A stretch of 29,849 nucleotides of DNA, taken from the NCBI GenBank assembly GCA_964425135.1, contig CAYRKW010000040.1, positions 1-29,849 of the forward strand, in the 5' to 3' direction. Origin of the DNA: CAYLLD01 sp964425135. Lineage in GTDB: Bacteria > Pseudomonadota > Alphaproteobacteria > Rhodobacterales > Rhodobacteraceae. Position numbers and translations under genes: made by a program. The notes beneath the pieces are model-generated. The model saw only the letters and a program-made list of their open reading frames with translations, did no database searches and had not been told where the DNA came from. Of this stretch, positions 1 through 8,703 are shown piece after piece. The stretch's first letter is position 1. Each line of letters begins with the position of its first letter.

Positions 1-90
1 TGGCGGAGGAGGTGGGATTCGAACCCACGGAAGACTTGCACCTTCGCTGGTTTTCAAGACCAGTGCATTCGACCACTCTGCCACTCCTCC
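1..90 (-). tRNA. tRNA-Ser (anticodon TGA)
   Basis: Read on the minus strand, this is a complete class II tRNA. The 7-bp acceptor stem pairs GGAGGAG with CTCCTCC, followed by a G discriminator and an encoded CCA end at the window edge. The anticodon stem ACTGGT/ACCAG holds the loop CTTGAAA, so the anticodon is TGA (serine, UCN codons). The T arm has GGTTCGAATCC, and there is a serine-type variable arm. The 90-nt length fits tRNA-Ser. It is transcribed leftwards, away from the neighbouring SPOR gene. Confidence 0.96.
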
Positions 91-291
91 GGCGAGAGCT
101 TTCTAGCGGGCAATTGAAATCCGGTCCACATGATATCGCACTTGCTTGGGCTTTTCTTTGGCGAAAAAATTCAGTAAATTGTTAGCATAATGCAAAAAGA
201 GCGACCAGTCAGTGTCGACGGAGCAGCGGAGCGGGCAAATTGCGGTGGATAACTCACCAGATATACCGCCGATCGGATACAGGGAAAGCAA

Positions 292-1269
292 ATGCCAACT
301 CATCGTAAAGCGACAAGAAATCAAACAGTTATGAGCACTGCGCTGGTGCTCGTGCTCGGACTTTCTGGCTGCGAGCAGATGTCGGCGTTCTCCGATAAAA
401 TGCAGGGCAGTGTCGGCGGGACCAGCATTCCGGGCGTTGTGGATTCACCGCAACAAGCAAATTTGCGCATTGAAGAGCGCGATGTGGAAGCGCCCGACGT
501 GTTCAGCGTGAACGATGAAGCGATGTGGGACGGGCGCCCGTCATTTGGTGGCGTCTGGGCAGCGGTGCCGGGAAATGTGCAGCCGGAACGCGTGCGCATA
601 GAGAACGGCGAAACAGGAAAATCAGTTGTGGGTGCCCTGTTCAAACGCGAGGCGGCTAACCCAGGACCACCCATCGAGGTGTCTTCGGATGCGGCGACTG
701 CGCTTGGCATGATCCCAGGTCAACCCGCAACGCTCTCGATCACAGCACTGCGCCGCGAAACCATCGATGTGACCCCGGCGATTGATGAAAGCGCAGGTCC
801 TGCACCGGTCATCGTGCAAAGCGGCGAAGAACCTTTGGCGGAGGCCGTTGATGCATCCAGTACTGACACGGGTAACATCACCACAACGCCGCTGGTGGAG
901 ACTGCCGTACTGTCGCAGGCCATAGACAATGCACCTGATGATGCGCGCCCTGAGACCGCCCAGGACACGGCGCCACAAACACGTCCTGCCACGAGCGAAA
1001 CGCCCGTTGCGAGTGCTGCGTCCAATCAGGTTCCGGATCGGCCTTTTGTGCAGGTTGGCACGTTCCGCTCCGAATCGAATGCAAACGGCCTGACCCAGAT
1101 CCTGGGCGATAATAACATCGCAGCCGTGGTGCGCTCGCAAACCATGGACAACGGCCGCAAGCTGTACCGTGTGGTCGCAGGTCCTGCCGCCACGCAACGC
1201 GATCTGAGCACGCTTGCAGACCGTATCTCTTCGCTCGGCTTCACCGACGCGTTTCTTGTCTCGAAATAG
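292..1269 (+). CDS. SPOR domain lipoprotein
   Basis: This is a probable peptidoglycan-binding lipoprotein of 325 residues. A basic N-terminus and hydrophobic segment end in a lipobox, Leu-Ser-Gly-Cys at residues 24-27, so Cys27 would be lipidated. A long stretch rich in Ala, Thr, Pro and Glu follows. Residues 250-325 form a SPOR domain (starting RPFVQVGTF and containing KLYRVVAGP), the fold that binds denuded glycan strands at division sites. The ATG at 292 follows an AGGGAA ribosome site by about five bases. An internal ATG at 331 would give a shorter signal peptide and cannot be excluded. The gene lies 17 bases before the D-Ala-D-Ala carboxypeptidase gene, as in many Rhodobacterales. It resembles RlpA-type SPOR proteins, but no double-psi barrel domain is evident, so I give no symbol. 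Confidence 0.9.
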   Translation: MPTHRKATRNQTVMSTALVLVLGLSGCEQMSAFSDKMQGSVGGTSIPGVVDSPQQANLRIEERDVEAPDVFSVNDEAMWDGRPSFGGVWAAVPGNVQPERVRIENGETGKSVVGALFKREAANPGPPIEVSSDAATALGMIPGQPATLSITALRRETIDVTPAIDESAGPAPVIVQSGEEPLAEAVDASSTDTGNITTTPLVETAVLSQAIDNAPDDARPETAQDTAPQTRPATSETPVASAASNQVPDRPFVQVGTFRSESNANGLTQILGDNNIAAVVRSQTMDNGRKLYRVVAGPAATQRDLSTLADRISSLGFTDAFLVSK

Positions 1270-1286
1270 CAAAGGTCACCCCACCA

Positions 1287-2429
1287 ATGCGACACCTTTT
1301 CATCGCCCTCCTCATATTCGTTCTGCCAAGTGCAACCATGGCATTCGACAGTAAGGCACGCGCTCTGTTGGTCGTTGATTATGACACAGGCGTGGTGCTG
1401 TTGGAGAAGAACGCGGACACGCCGCTGCCGCCAGCGTCCATGTCCAAACTCATGACGCTCTACATGGTGTTTGAGGCACTCAAAGAAGGGCGTCTGGGAC
1501 TTACATCGACCTTCCCGGTTTCGACAAAAGCCTGGCAGATGGGCGGCTCGAAGATGTTCCTCAAGGAAGGCGACAGTGTGTCGATTGAGGATTTGTTGCG
1601 CGGAATAATAATCCAGTCGGGCAACGACGCTTGCGTTGTGATTGCTGAAGGACTCGCAGGGTCGGAAAATGAATTTGCCAACAGAATGACCAAACGGGCG
1701 CGGCAATTGGGTATGGAAAACTCTGTCTTCGCCAACTCCACCGGCTGGCCGCACCCCGACCACCGCATGAGCGCGCGCGATCTGGTGTTTCTGGCGGGTA
1801 CCATCATTCGCGAGTTCCCCGAATACTATCCCTATTTTGCTGAAGAGAGCTTCGCGTGGGAGGGCATCGTTCAGGAAAATCGCAATCCCCTTTTGGCGAT
1901 GAATGTCGGCGCAGACGGCTTGAAAACAGGCCATACAGAAGAGGCTGGATATGGTCTTGTCGGCTCCGCCATTCAGGACGGCCGTCGCATCGTGTTCATG
2001 CTCTCGGGCCTGTCGACAGCCCGCGAGCGAGCGCTAGAATCGGATCGTCTGGTGTCTTGGGCGTTTCGCGAATTTTCCAAAGAGGTGCTCTATGAAAAAG
2101 ATGCCGTTGTCTCAACGGCAGAGGTTTGGCTCGGTGATGCAACCGAAGTCGATTTGGTGGTCGGTGAGGATCTCGAAGTTCTCATTCCTTACACCACACG
2201 CGATGAGTTGAAGGCTGAAGTCCACTACAAAGGCCCGATTGAAGCGCCGATTGAGAAAGGCGATGCGGTTGCCACGCTTATAGTCAGCGTTCCGGGTGTG
2301 TCCAACAAATCGATCCCGCTCCTGGCTGGCAGCAGCGTTGGCGCGGGCGGATTTTTGGGCCGCTTTGTCGCTTCTGCTCAGATTTTGGGGCAAAAGGTCA
2401 TGGATGCGGCGGCATCGGCGCGGCAATGA
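1287..2429 (+). CDS. dacC: D-alanyl-D-alanine carboxypeptidase (PBP5/6 family)
   Basis: A periplasmic serine peptidase (family S11) that trims the terminal D-Ala from peptidoglycan stem pentapeptides. An N-terminal signal peptide ends near residue 19 (SATMA-F). The three penicillin-binding motifs are all present: Ser51-Met-Ser-Lys54 with the nucleophile, Ser111-Gly-Asn113, and Lys213-Thr-Gly215. The C-terminal part, about residues 275-380, matches the beta-rich PBP5 domain. It ends in a stretch that could form the membrane-anchoring amphipathic helix. The 380-residue length is normal for the family. It sits between the SPOR lipoprotein and tmk and overlaps the tmk start by four bases (ATGA), which suggests translational coupling. 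The exact paralogue name (dacA, dacC or dacF) is uncertain. Confidence 0.93.
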   Translation: MRHLFIALLIFVLPSATMAFDSKARALLVVDYDTGVVLLEKNADTPLPPASMSKLMTLYMVFEALKEGRLGLTSTFPVSTKAWQMGGSKMFLKEGDSVSIEDLLRGIIIQSGNDACVVIAEGLAGSENEFANRMTKRARQLGMENSVFANSTGWPHPDHRMSARDLVFLAGTIIREFPEYYPYFAEESFAWEGIVQENRNPLLAMNVGADGLKTGHTEEAGYGLVGSAIQDGRRIVFMLSGLSTARERALESDRLVSWAFREFSKEVLYEKDAVVSTAEVWLGDATEVDLVVGEDLEVLIPYTTRDELKAEVHYKGPIEAPIEKGDAVATLIVSVPGVSNKSIPLLAGSSVGAGGFLGRFVASAQILGQKVMDAAASARQ

Positions 2430-3058
2430 ACCAAACGCGTGGGCTGTTCATATCGCTTGAAGGTATCGACGGCTCGGGCAAATCCACCCAAGCCAAGCTC
2501 TTGCACAATCATTTGCGCGCGATGGGGCATGATGCGCTGCTAACCCGCGAGCCAGGCGGCTCCGACGGGGCCGAAGACATCCGGCGTCTACTTGTTGAAG
2601 GTGATCCGGGGCGCTGGTCGGCAGAGACGGAAATTCTGCTGTTCACCGCCGCGCGTCGCGACCATTTGGAACGGCTGATCGAGCCTAATCTGGCAAAGGG
2701 CCGACATGTCATAACCGACCGCTTTGCCGACAGCACCCGTGTGTATCAGGGCGCTGTTCGCGCCAATCTTCTGCCCACGGTCAACACATTGCATGAGGCC
2801 ATGATCGGAATCGAGCCTGACATCACCATCATCGTCGATATTGACCCTCAGATTGCTTTGACCCGTGGCCTCGCGCGCCAGTCGGGCGAAGATCGGTTCG
2901 AAGAGATGGGGCTGGCTTTTCAAATTGCCCTGCGCGAGGGGTTTCAGGCATTGGCTATTGCCGAGCCGGGCCGCTGCACACTCTTTGACGGTGGCCAAGA
3001 TACAACGACGCTTGCTGCTCAGATCGCCGCCCACATCGATTCGCGCCTGAATGGCTGA
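2426..3058 (+). CDS. tmk: Thymidylate kinase
   Basis: Phosphorylates dTMP to dTDP with ATP in the dTTP synthesis pathway, in the cytoplasm. The P-loop GIDGSGKS spans residues 13-20. The DR(F/Y) motif appears as TDRFADST and forms part of the dTMP site. The LID region reads GLARQSGEDRFE. The 210-residue length is typical of bacterial Tmk. The start overlaps the dacC stop (ATGA), and the end overlaps the next gene, holB, by eight bases. The pairing of tmk with holB is common across bacteria and supports both assignments. Confidence 0.97.
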   Translation: MNQTRGLFISLEGIDGSGKSTQAKLLHNHLRAMGHDALLTREPGGSDGAEDIRRLLVEGDPGRWSAETEILLFTAARRDHLERLIEPNLAKGRHVITDRFADSTRVYQGAVRANLLPTVNTLHEAMIGIEPDITIIVDIDPQIALTRGLARQSGEDRFEEMGLAFQIALREGFQALAIAEPGRCTLFDGGQDTTTLAAQIAAHIDSRLNG

Positions 3059-4130
3059 TACAGACGCCATCCCCCTGCCCGATTGTATTGAAGGCGCGAC
3101 CCATCCAGCGCAAACGCCTGATCTCTATGGCCAGGATGCCGCGCAATCCATCCTGATCGATGCGCTTGGCTCGGGCCGGATGCATCACGCATGGTTGCTG
3201 TCCGGCCCCGAAGGCATCGGCAAAGCGACGCTGGCCTACCGCGCGGCGCGCGCGCTCGTTAGTGGCGAGACCGGATCGCTCGACATGGCTCAGGATCATC
3301 CCGTCTTCCAGCGCATCGCCGCCTTTGGCGAGCCGCGCCTGTCGGTCGTGCGCCGCGCGTGGGATGCTGATCGCAAGAAGCTCAAAACCCAGATCACCGT
3401 CGATGAAGTGCGCAAGCTCGGTAGTTTCTTTGGCCTATCAGCAACCGATGGGGGCTGGCGGGTAGCAATCATTGATGCGGCTGACGAGATGAACCTTTCG
3501 GCCGCCAATGCGCTATTGAAAATCCTGGAAGAGCCGCCCTCCAAGGCCGTGCTCTTTCTGATCAGCCACGCGCCGGGTCGTCTTCTGCCCACCATCAAAT
3601 CACGGGTACGTGCGCTCAGCATGCCGACCCTCGATGAGGCCAATTTCGCCAAAGCGCTTTCGGCGCAACATGTGGATGCGCAGGAAGACGGGCTGCATCA
3701 ACTGGCCGAAGGATCGGTTGGCGCAGCGATGGCGCTGATCCACGGCGACGGGCTTTCGACCTACCAGCAAATCATCCAAACCCTGTCGGACCTGCCCAAT
3801 TTGGACCGAAGCAAACTGGCAAAACTGGCGGAGCAAGCATCGGCGCGCGGCAAAGAGGATGCGTTCGAGCAAATTGTACACCTGACCGTCCATGCCCTCT
3901 CGCGCATGTCCAAGGCTGCTGCGCTCGGACCACAAGGCCTTGCTTTGATGCAATCAGAACGCCCGCTTTTTGAGCGTCTCGCCAACGCTGAGGCACAGGC
4001 CCGCGTTTGGGCCGATACCGCGCTGAACGTCTCGCGCAAATGCGCCCGCGCCCGCGCTGTGAACCTTGACCCCGCGAACCTGATCCTAGATACATTTTTC
4101 TACATCGAAACCGCCGCAAAGCGGCTCTAG
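3051..4130 (+). CDS. holB: DNA polymerase III subunit delta'
   Basis: Part of the clamp-loader complex (with tau/gamma and delta) that loads the beta sliding clamp on DNA. An AAA+ core carries a Walker A-like GPEGIGKAT at residues 52-60. The region around ANALLKILEEPP, followed by SRVRALSMP, matches the RFC-box part of DnaX/HolB proteins. The 359-residue length is usual for alphaproteobacterial delta', which is longer than the E. coli protein. Unlike DnaX, I see no zinc-binding cysteine set, which fits the short clamp-loader subunit seen in this order. The start overlaps tmk by eight bases, and tatD follows after 18 bases. Confidence 0.93.
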   Translation: MADTDAIPLPDCIEGATHPAQTPDLYGQDAAQSILIDALGSGRMHHAWLLSGPEGIGKATLAYRAARALVSGETGSLDMAQDHPVFQRIAAFGEPRLSVVRRAWDADRKKLKTQITVDEVRKLGSFFGLSATDGGWRVAIIDAADEMNLSAANALLKILEEPPSKAVLFLISHAPGRLLPTIKSRVRALSMPTLDEANFAKALSAQHVDAQEDGLHQLAEGSVGAAMALIHGDGLSTYQQIIQTLSDLPNLDRSKLAKLAEQASARGKEDAFEQIVHLTVHALSRMSKAAALGPQGLALMQSERPLFERLANAEAQARVWADTALNVSRKCARARAVNLDPANLILDTFFYIETAAKRL

Positions 4131-4148
4131 GACATCCGCGCCAACCTC

Positions 4149-4952
4149 ATGAGCACGCCTCACATCGTCGACAGTCATTGCCACCTCGATTTCCCCGATT
4201 TCGACGGTCAGCACGCGGAAATTATCGCCCGCGCGCATGCGGCTGGCGTCACACGCATGGTCACGATTTGCACGCGGCTTGCCCAACTTGACCAAGTGAC
4301 CACGATTGCTGAGACGCATCCATCTGTCTTCTTTGCCGCTGGCACCCATCCGATGCATGTTGCCGAAGTGCCGATGGTCAGCGTCGAGGATTTAACCAAG
4401 ATGGCCGCGCATCCCAAGTGTGTTGGTATCGGCGAGACGGGTCTGGATTACCACTACACCTCCGACAGCAAAGATGCGCAGCAAGAAAGCCTTCGCATTC
4501 ATATCGAGGCCGCGCGCCAGACCGCCCTGCCCCTCATCATTCACGCGCGTGATGCAGATGCGGATATGGCGCGGATATTGAGCGAAGAGCACGCGCGCGG
4601 GGCCTATTCATGCGTGATGCACTGCTTTTCGTCTTCCGCAGAACTGGCGCAATCCGCGCTTGATCTGGGCTTCTATCTGTCCATGTCCGGCATCGCCGCT
4701 TTCAAGAACTCACACGCCCTGCGCGAAATTTTCAAATCCGCTCCGGTTGATCGCATTCTAACCGAAACCGACAGCCCCTATCTCGCCCCGCCGCCCCACC
4801 GCGGACAGCGCAATGAGCCAGCCTACACAGCGCACACGGCCCAAGTCGGCGCAGACCTCTTTGAGATGTCCTACGAGGCGTTTGCTACACAAACCTCAGC
4901 CAATTTCGACCGATTGTTCAGCAAGGCCGCGCGATACGAGGACGCAGCCTGA
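4149..4952 (+). CDS. tatD: TatD family metal-dependent hydrolase
   Basis: A TIM-barrel hydrolase of the TatD/YcfH family, whose characterised members are Mg-dependent 3'-5' exonucleases or DNases. Metal ligands are visible in DSHCHLDF near the N-terminus (His10 and His12), GETGLDYH in the middle, LIIHARDAD, MHCFSSS and the closing LTETDSPYLAP. The 267-residue length is standard. It follows holB closely and overlaps the next start by one base (TGATG). The tmk-holB-tatD order is widespread and is also called ycfH in that setting. Despite the name, nothing in the sequence links it to Tat protein export. Confidence 0.92.
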   Translation: MSTPHIVDSHCHLDFPDFDGQHAEIIARAHAAGVTRMVTICTRLAQLDQVTTIAETHPSVFFAAGTHPMHVAEVPMVSVEDLTKMAAHPKCVGIGETGLDYHYTSDSKDAQQESLRIHIEAARQTALPLIIHARDADADMARILSEEHARGAYSCVMHCFSSSAELAQSALDLGFYLSMSGIAAFKNSHALREIFKSAPVDRILTETDSPYLAPPPHRGQRNEPAYTAHTAQVGADLFEMSYEAFATQTSANFDRLFSKAARYEDAA

Positions 4953-5752
4953 TGGCGATTATACGCTTCACCATTTTGGGCTGCGGCTCATCGGGCGGCG
5001 TGCCACGTGTGGGCGGTCATTGGGGCAACTGCGATCCTGGAAATCCGAAAAACTACCGCCGCCGTTGCTCGCTTCTGGTGCAGCGCGTCGATGATATCGG
5101 CACCACCTCGGTCCTCGTCGATGCCTCCCCCGATCTGCGCGATCAGCTTCTGGACGCGGGCACAGGTCACTTGGACGGCGTGATTTTCACCCATGAGCAC
5201 GCGGATCACACCCACGGCCTCGATGATCTGCGAATGGTGGTGATCAACCGCCGCGAGAAGCTGCCGATCTGGGCGGATGAGACAACAACGCGCTCGCTTA
5301 CCACCCGCTTTGGCTATGCATTTGTGCAGCCCGAAGGCAGCGCCTATCCGCCTATTCTAGATCTTAACCCGATCGACGGCGATACCACGATCTCGGGCGC
5401 AGGCGGCCCAATCACCTTTACACCCTTCGAGGTTCGCCACGGCGGGATCAACGCGCTTGGCTTTCGCATCGGCGATCTGGCGTATCTGCCCGATGTCTCG
5501 CATATGACCGAGGCGGCTTGGGCGGCAGTGCGCGATCTGGACGTCTGGATCCTCGATGCCTTGCGATATGACCCGCATCCAACCCACAGCCATTTCGCCC
5601 AATCGCTCGAATGGATCGAGACGGCAGCCCCCAAACGCGCAATCCTGACCAATATGCACAATGATCTCGACTATGCGACCGTGGAGGCCAGCACGCCCGA
5701 TCATGTCAGCGCCGCCTATAACGGTATGATCATCGAGTTGCCCGCCCCGTGA
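4952..5752 (+). CDS. MBL-fold metallo-hydrolase, PhnP-like
   Basis: A metallo-beta-lactamase-fold hydrolase of 266 residues, related to the PhnP/cyclic-phosphate phosphodiesterase branch. The N-terminal ILGCGSSGGVPR and the Cys-rich region around Asn-Cys-Asp and Arg-Arg-Cys are typical of this branch. The di-metal site is His81-Glu-His83-Ala-Asp85-His86. Further ligands probably lie in RHGGINALGF and in LPDVSHM. The start codon overlaps the tatD stop (TGATG), so the two are probably translated together. In this neighbourhood the family usually follows tatD, but the substrate is not known to me. A phosphonate role is unlikely because no phn genes are present. Confidence 0.88.
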   Translation: MAIIRFTILGCGSSGGVPRVGGHWGNCDPGNPKNYRRRCSLLVQRVDDIGTTSVLVDASPDLRDQLLDAGTGHLDGVIFTHEHADHTHGLDDLRMVVINRREKLPIWADETTTRSLTTRFGYAFVQPEGSAYPPILDLNPIDGDTTISGAGGPITFTPFEVRHGGINALGFRIGDLAYLPDVSHMTEAAWAAVRDLDVWILDALRYDPHPTHSHFAQSLEWIETAAPKRAILTNMHNDLDYATVEASTPDHVSAAYNGMIIELPAP

Positions 5753-6684
5753 CCGCGATCCTCATCGAAGTGATCTCGCCGGTCTTTCTGATCTTGGCCG
5801 CGGGATATGCGATGGTCCGCTTTGGAATATTCGGGGACAGCGTCGTTGACGGGCTGACCAAATACACCCAAGGCTTCGCTATCCCCTGCCTCCTGTTCCT
5901 CGCGACCAAAAATATGAATTTCGCGCAGGAGCTCGATGTCGGGATGCTCGCCTCCTACTACACCGGCGCGACAATCTGCTTTTTTCTGGGCATGCTCGGG
6001 GCCAGAGCGATCTTCAAACGACGTCCCGGAGATGCGGTCGCCATCGGCTTTGGCGCGCTCTTCTCCAACACCGTCCTTTTGGGACTTTCCATCATAGAAC
6101 GCGCCTATGGCAGCGACGTACTCCGCTATAGCTACGCCATCATCGCGCTCAACGCGCCGTTTTGCTATTTTCTGGGTATCACATTCATGGAAACGCTCCG
6201 CGCAGGCGGGCGTGGACCCGTTGCCTCAGCCCGCATCATCACCATCGAGATGGTCAAGAACCCGCTGATGATCGGACTTGCCCTTGGCGTGGTCGCCAAT
6301 CTTGCGCAAATCGAACTGGGCAAAACCGTGACCGATACCCTCGATATGATCACCCGCTCTGCCCTGCCCGCCGCGCTTTTTGGACTTGGCGGCGTGTTGA
6401 CCCGTTACAAAATCAGCACCAAACTCCCGCAAGCCAGCATGATCGCGTTTATCGCTCTGATCATAAATCCCGCAATCGTCTGGTTTCTGGGCACACAAGT
6501 TTTCACACTCGATGAACGTCCCCTGCGCGCCGCCGTGGTCCTCGCAGCCATGTCCCCGGGCGTCAACGCCTATGTCTTCGCCACGATGTACAATCGCGGC
6601 ACGGGCGTGAACTCAACCGTGGTACTGCTCGCAACGCTGTTGTCGATCCTCACCGTGCCGGTATGGCTTTCGATCCTGCCGTAA
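5749..6684 (+). CDS. AEC family transporter (auxin efflux carrier type)
   Basis: An inner-membrane permease of 311 residues, almost wholly hydrophobic, with about ten membrane segments by eye. The internal repeat structure and the half-way Asn/Pro-rich signature (MVKNPLMIGLALGV) match the AEC family, which includes malate and malonate carriers. The start is a GTG whose TGA-overlapping GTGA links it to the preceding hydrolase gene, making it the last gene of the operon. It ends 14 bases before the oppositely oriented EamA gene. The substrate cannot be told from sequence. Confidence 0.88.
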   Translation: MTAILIEVISPVFLILAAGYAMVRFGIFGDSVVDGLTKYTQGFAIPCLLFLATKNMNFAQELDVGMLASYYTGATICFFLGMLGARAIFKRRPGDAVAIGFGALFSNTVLLGLSIIERAYGSDVLRYSYAIIALNAPFCYFLGITFMETLRAGGRGPVASARIITIEMVKNPLMIGLALGVVANLAQIELGKTVTDTLDMITRSALPAALFGLGGVLTRYKISTKLPQASMIAFIALIINPAIVWFLGTQVFTLDERPLRAAVVLAAMSPGVNAYVFATMYNRGTGVNSTVVLLATLLSILTVPVWLSILP

Positions 6685-6698
6685 TCTAGCGGCACAAA

Positions 6699-7640
6699 TC
6701 ACTTCAACCTCGCTTCCCGCCAAGCGGTCAGTATGCCACCTGATGCGATCAGGATCATGCCGCCTATCGACAGGACATCGGGCCAATCGGAAAAGATTAC
6801 GACCCCCCAAAGACCCGCGAGAATGAGGTAGCTGTAGTCGATGGGTGCAAGCCAACTAATCTCTGCGCTTTGATAGGCTTTGACGATCAGCACATTGCCA
6901 ATGACATTGCAAAACGAGGCAACCATCGCAAAGCCAACAACGATCCAAACCACCGGCGGCCAGGCGTCGAGAAGAAACGGCCAGGTCTCGCGCTGGCTGA
7001 GCGGCAGGGCGAAACTTGACAGCAGAATAATCCCGACAATCGCCGCGATCAGAAACCCGCTCGCCGACCAGATCGCCATCGTCACCGGGCTTTCATTGCG
7101 GCAATAGCGGCGCAGGATCATCGAGTTAATGGCGTAACAAAAACCTGCACAAATTGGCAAGAGTTGCGCTGGCTGGAATGACAGGCTCCACGGCCGGATC
7201 AGCAGCATCGCCCCGACAAGCGCCAGAACAATCGCAAGCACCCGCCAGACCCCGACCCGCTCGCGCAGGACGATCCAGCCCAACAGCGTCGTAAAAATCG
7301 GATAGGTGTAAAGCCCCGCGCCCATCTCAGCGAGTGTCAGGAACGGGGCGCCGGAAAAGAAAAACACCATCGTCAGTACCATGATCGCAGAGCGCGCGAA
7401 CACCGGCTTGATCCGCTGGGGCCTGAGCAATGCCAATTGCCCTGCCATCAGCAGAGGAATACCCATCAGCACAAGATTACAGCTGGAGCGGAACACCTGA
7501 AACTGCCAGAGCGAAGTTTTGGAAGACGCCAGTTTCACCAGCGCATCCTGAAACGACAGAAACGAGATGGCGATGATGATCAAAGCCGCGGCCAGACCCG
7601 CGCGGTCGTGCTCTGTGCCTTTGAAAATGCTCCAAACCAT
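6699..7640 (-). CDS. EamA/DMT family permease
   Basis: A drug/metabolite-transporter superfamily protein of 313 residues with about ten transmembrane helices in two EamA repeats. The first repeat includes FLSFQDALVKLAS and a Tyr-Thr-Tyr-Pro-Ile-Phe motif. The second includes APIDYSYLILAGLWGVVIF, which is typical for this family. The positive C-terminal tail (AWREARLK) is cytoplasmic by the positive-inside rule. The ribosome-binding site before the ATG is poor, so an internal start is possible. The gene converges on the AEC gene. Substrates of this family range from amino acids to S-adenosylmethionine, and nothing here allows a choice. Confidence 0.87.
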   Translation of the reverse strand: MVWSIFKGTEHDRAGLAAALIIIAISFLSFQDALVKLASSKTSLWQFQVFRSSCNLVLMGIPLLMAGQLALLRPQRIKPVFARSAIMVLTMVFFFSGAPFLTLAEMGAGLYTYPIFTTLLGWIVLRERVGVWRVLAIVLALVGAMLLIRPWSLSFQPAQLLPICAGFCYAINSMILRRYCRNESPVTMAIWSASGFLIAAIVGIILLSSFALPLSQRETWPFLLDAWPPVVWIVVGFAMVASFCNVIGNVLIVKAYQSAEISWLAPIDYSYLILAGLWGVVIFSDWPDVLSIGGMILIASGGILTAWREARLK

Positions 7641-7743
7641 CGCTCAAACCAATTTGCCCACGCATTGAATGCGCGTTTGCATCAATTCGGAGGCTCAGCC
7701 TATCGCGTTTATGCGGGTTTGACTATCATCCGTGACGCCCAGA

Positions 7744-8619
7744 TCACTTGTTTTTGGTCAAAGCGTTCAGCGGCGTTTTGAGGTAGCTCACGCCGTTATC
7801 TTCCGGCTCCGGCATATGGCCTGCGCGCATATTCACTTGCAATGAGGGCAGGATAAGACGCGGCGCGCTCAGTTTTCCGTCCCGCTCTTCTCGCATCGCC
7901 ACGAAATCCTCGCAGCTCACACCGCCGCCGATATGCACATTAGCTGCCTTTTGCGCGGCAACCGTTGTCTCCCACGCAAATTCGTCGCGCCCAGGTGCTT
8001 TGTAGTCGTGGCACATAAAAAGACGCGTTTCATCAGGCAACTCCAGAATTTTCTGGATCGAATGATAAAGCTGCTCAGCCGAACCACCCGGAAAATCGCA
8101 ACGCGCAGTGCCAAAATCAGGCATGAAAAGCGTGTCGCCGACAAAAGCCGCATCACCGATCACATATGTCAGGCACGCAGGCGTGTGCCCCGGCGTATGC
8201 AGGACAAACGCGGAAATCTCACCAATGGAAAAACGGTCCTGTTCCTGAAACAGGCGGTCGAACTGCGAGCCATCACGCTGGAACTTTGTACCCTCGTTGA
8301 AAATTTTACCAAAGGTGTCCTGCACGGCCACAATTTCTGCGCCTATCCCGATCTTACCGCCCAATTCATCCTGTAAATATGGCGCTGCAGACAGATGATC
8401 CGCGTGAACGTGGCTTTCGAGAATCCACTCCACTTCAAGCCCGGCATCATTCACAAACGCGATAATCGCATCGGCACTATCGGTCACCGTGCTGCCGGAG
8501 GCTTGGTCGAAGTCCAGAACCGAATCCACAATCGCGGCTTCGCCGCTCGCAGGATCGCTCACCACATAAGAGACTGTATGTGTTGCAGGATCGAAAAACG
8601 ATTTCACCTCGGGCTGCAC
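7744..8619 (-). CDS. MBL-fold hydrolase, persulfide dioxygenase (ETHE1/Blh)-like
   Basis: A 291-residue metallo-beta-lactamase-fold protein of the ETHE1/Blh branch, whose members oxidise glutathione persulfide to sulfite and are used in sulfide detoxification. The metal motif is His70-Val-His72-Ala-Asp74-His75. The region HTPGHTPACLTYVIGD then supplies a His, GDTLFMPDFGTARCDFPGG supplies an Asp and matches the branch closely, and FMCHDYKAPGR supplies a His. There is no rhodanese domain and no adjacent ArsR/BigR-type regulator. The start is GTG, chosen because GAGGGAGAT lies just upstream and the N-terminus QPEVKSFFD matches the family. A glyoxalase II function is the alternative, but the Asp/Phe pattern favours the dioxygenase branch. 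Confidence 0.87.
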   Translation of the reverse strand: MQPEVKSFFDPATHTVSYVVSDPASGEAAIVDSVLDFDQASGSTVTDSADAIIAFVNDAGLEVEWILESHVHADHLSAAPYLQDELGGKIGIGAEIVAVQDTFGKIFNEGTKFQRDGSQFDRLFQEQDRFSIGEISAFVLHTPGHTPACLTYVIGDAAFVGDTLFMPDFGTARCDFPGGSAEQLYHSIQKILELPDETRLFMCHDYKAPGRDEFAWETTVAAQKAANVHIGGGVSCEDFVAMREERDGKLSAPRLILPSLQVNMRAGHMPEPEDNGVSYLKTPLNALTKNK

Positions 8620-8703
8620 GTTATATCTCCCTCATATCTCGTTTTTCGAGAATCTAGAGGAGAACAGCGGCAAAATCCAGTTCAGGGCGCAATCTGCGCA
8701 AAC

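Noticed and set aside
105..242. Two copies of AGCGGGCAA(A)TTG near 105 and 231
   Set aside because: Short, imperfect and without a palindromic core, so not enough to propose an operator or attachment site for the tRNA-Ser.
1026..1934. Open frame of 302 codons on minus
   Set aside because: Antisense to the SPOR lipoprotein end and dacC, both well supported.
6678..6695. TGCCG/CGGCA inverted repeat between the AEC and EamA genes
   Set aside because: Only a 5-bp stem with an 8-base loop and no T-run; too weak to call a terminator.
8636..8660. TCTCG-TTTTT-CGAGA palindrome between scpB and the ETHE1-like gene
   Set aside because: A 5-bp stem without a trailing T-run; may be chance.
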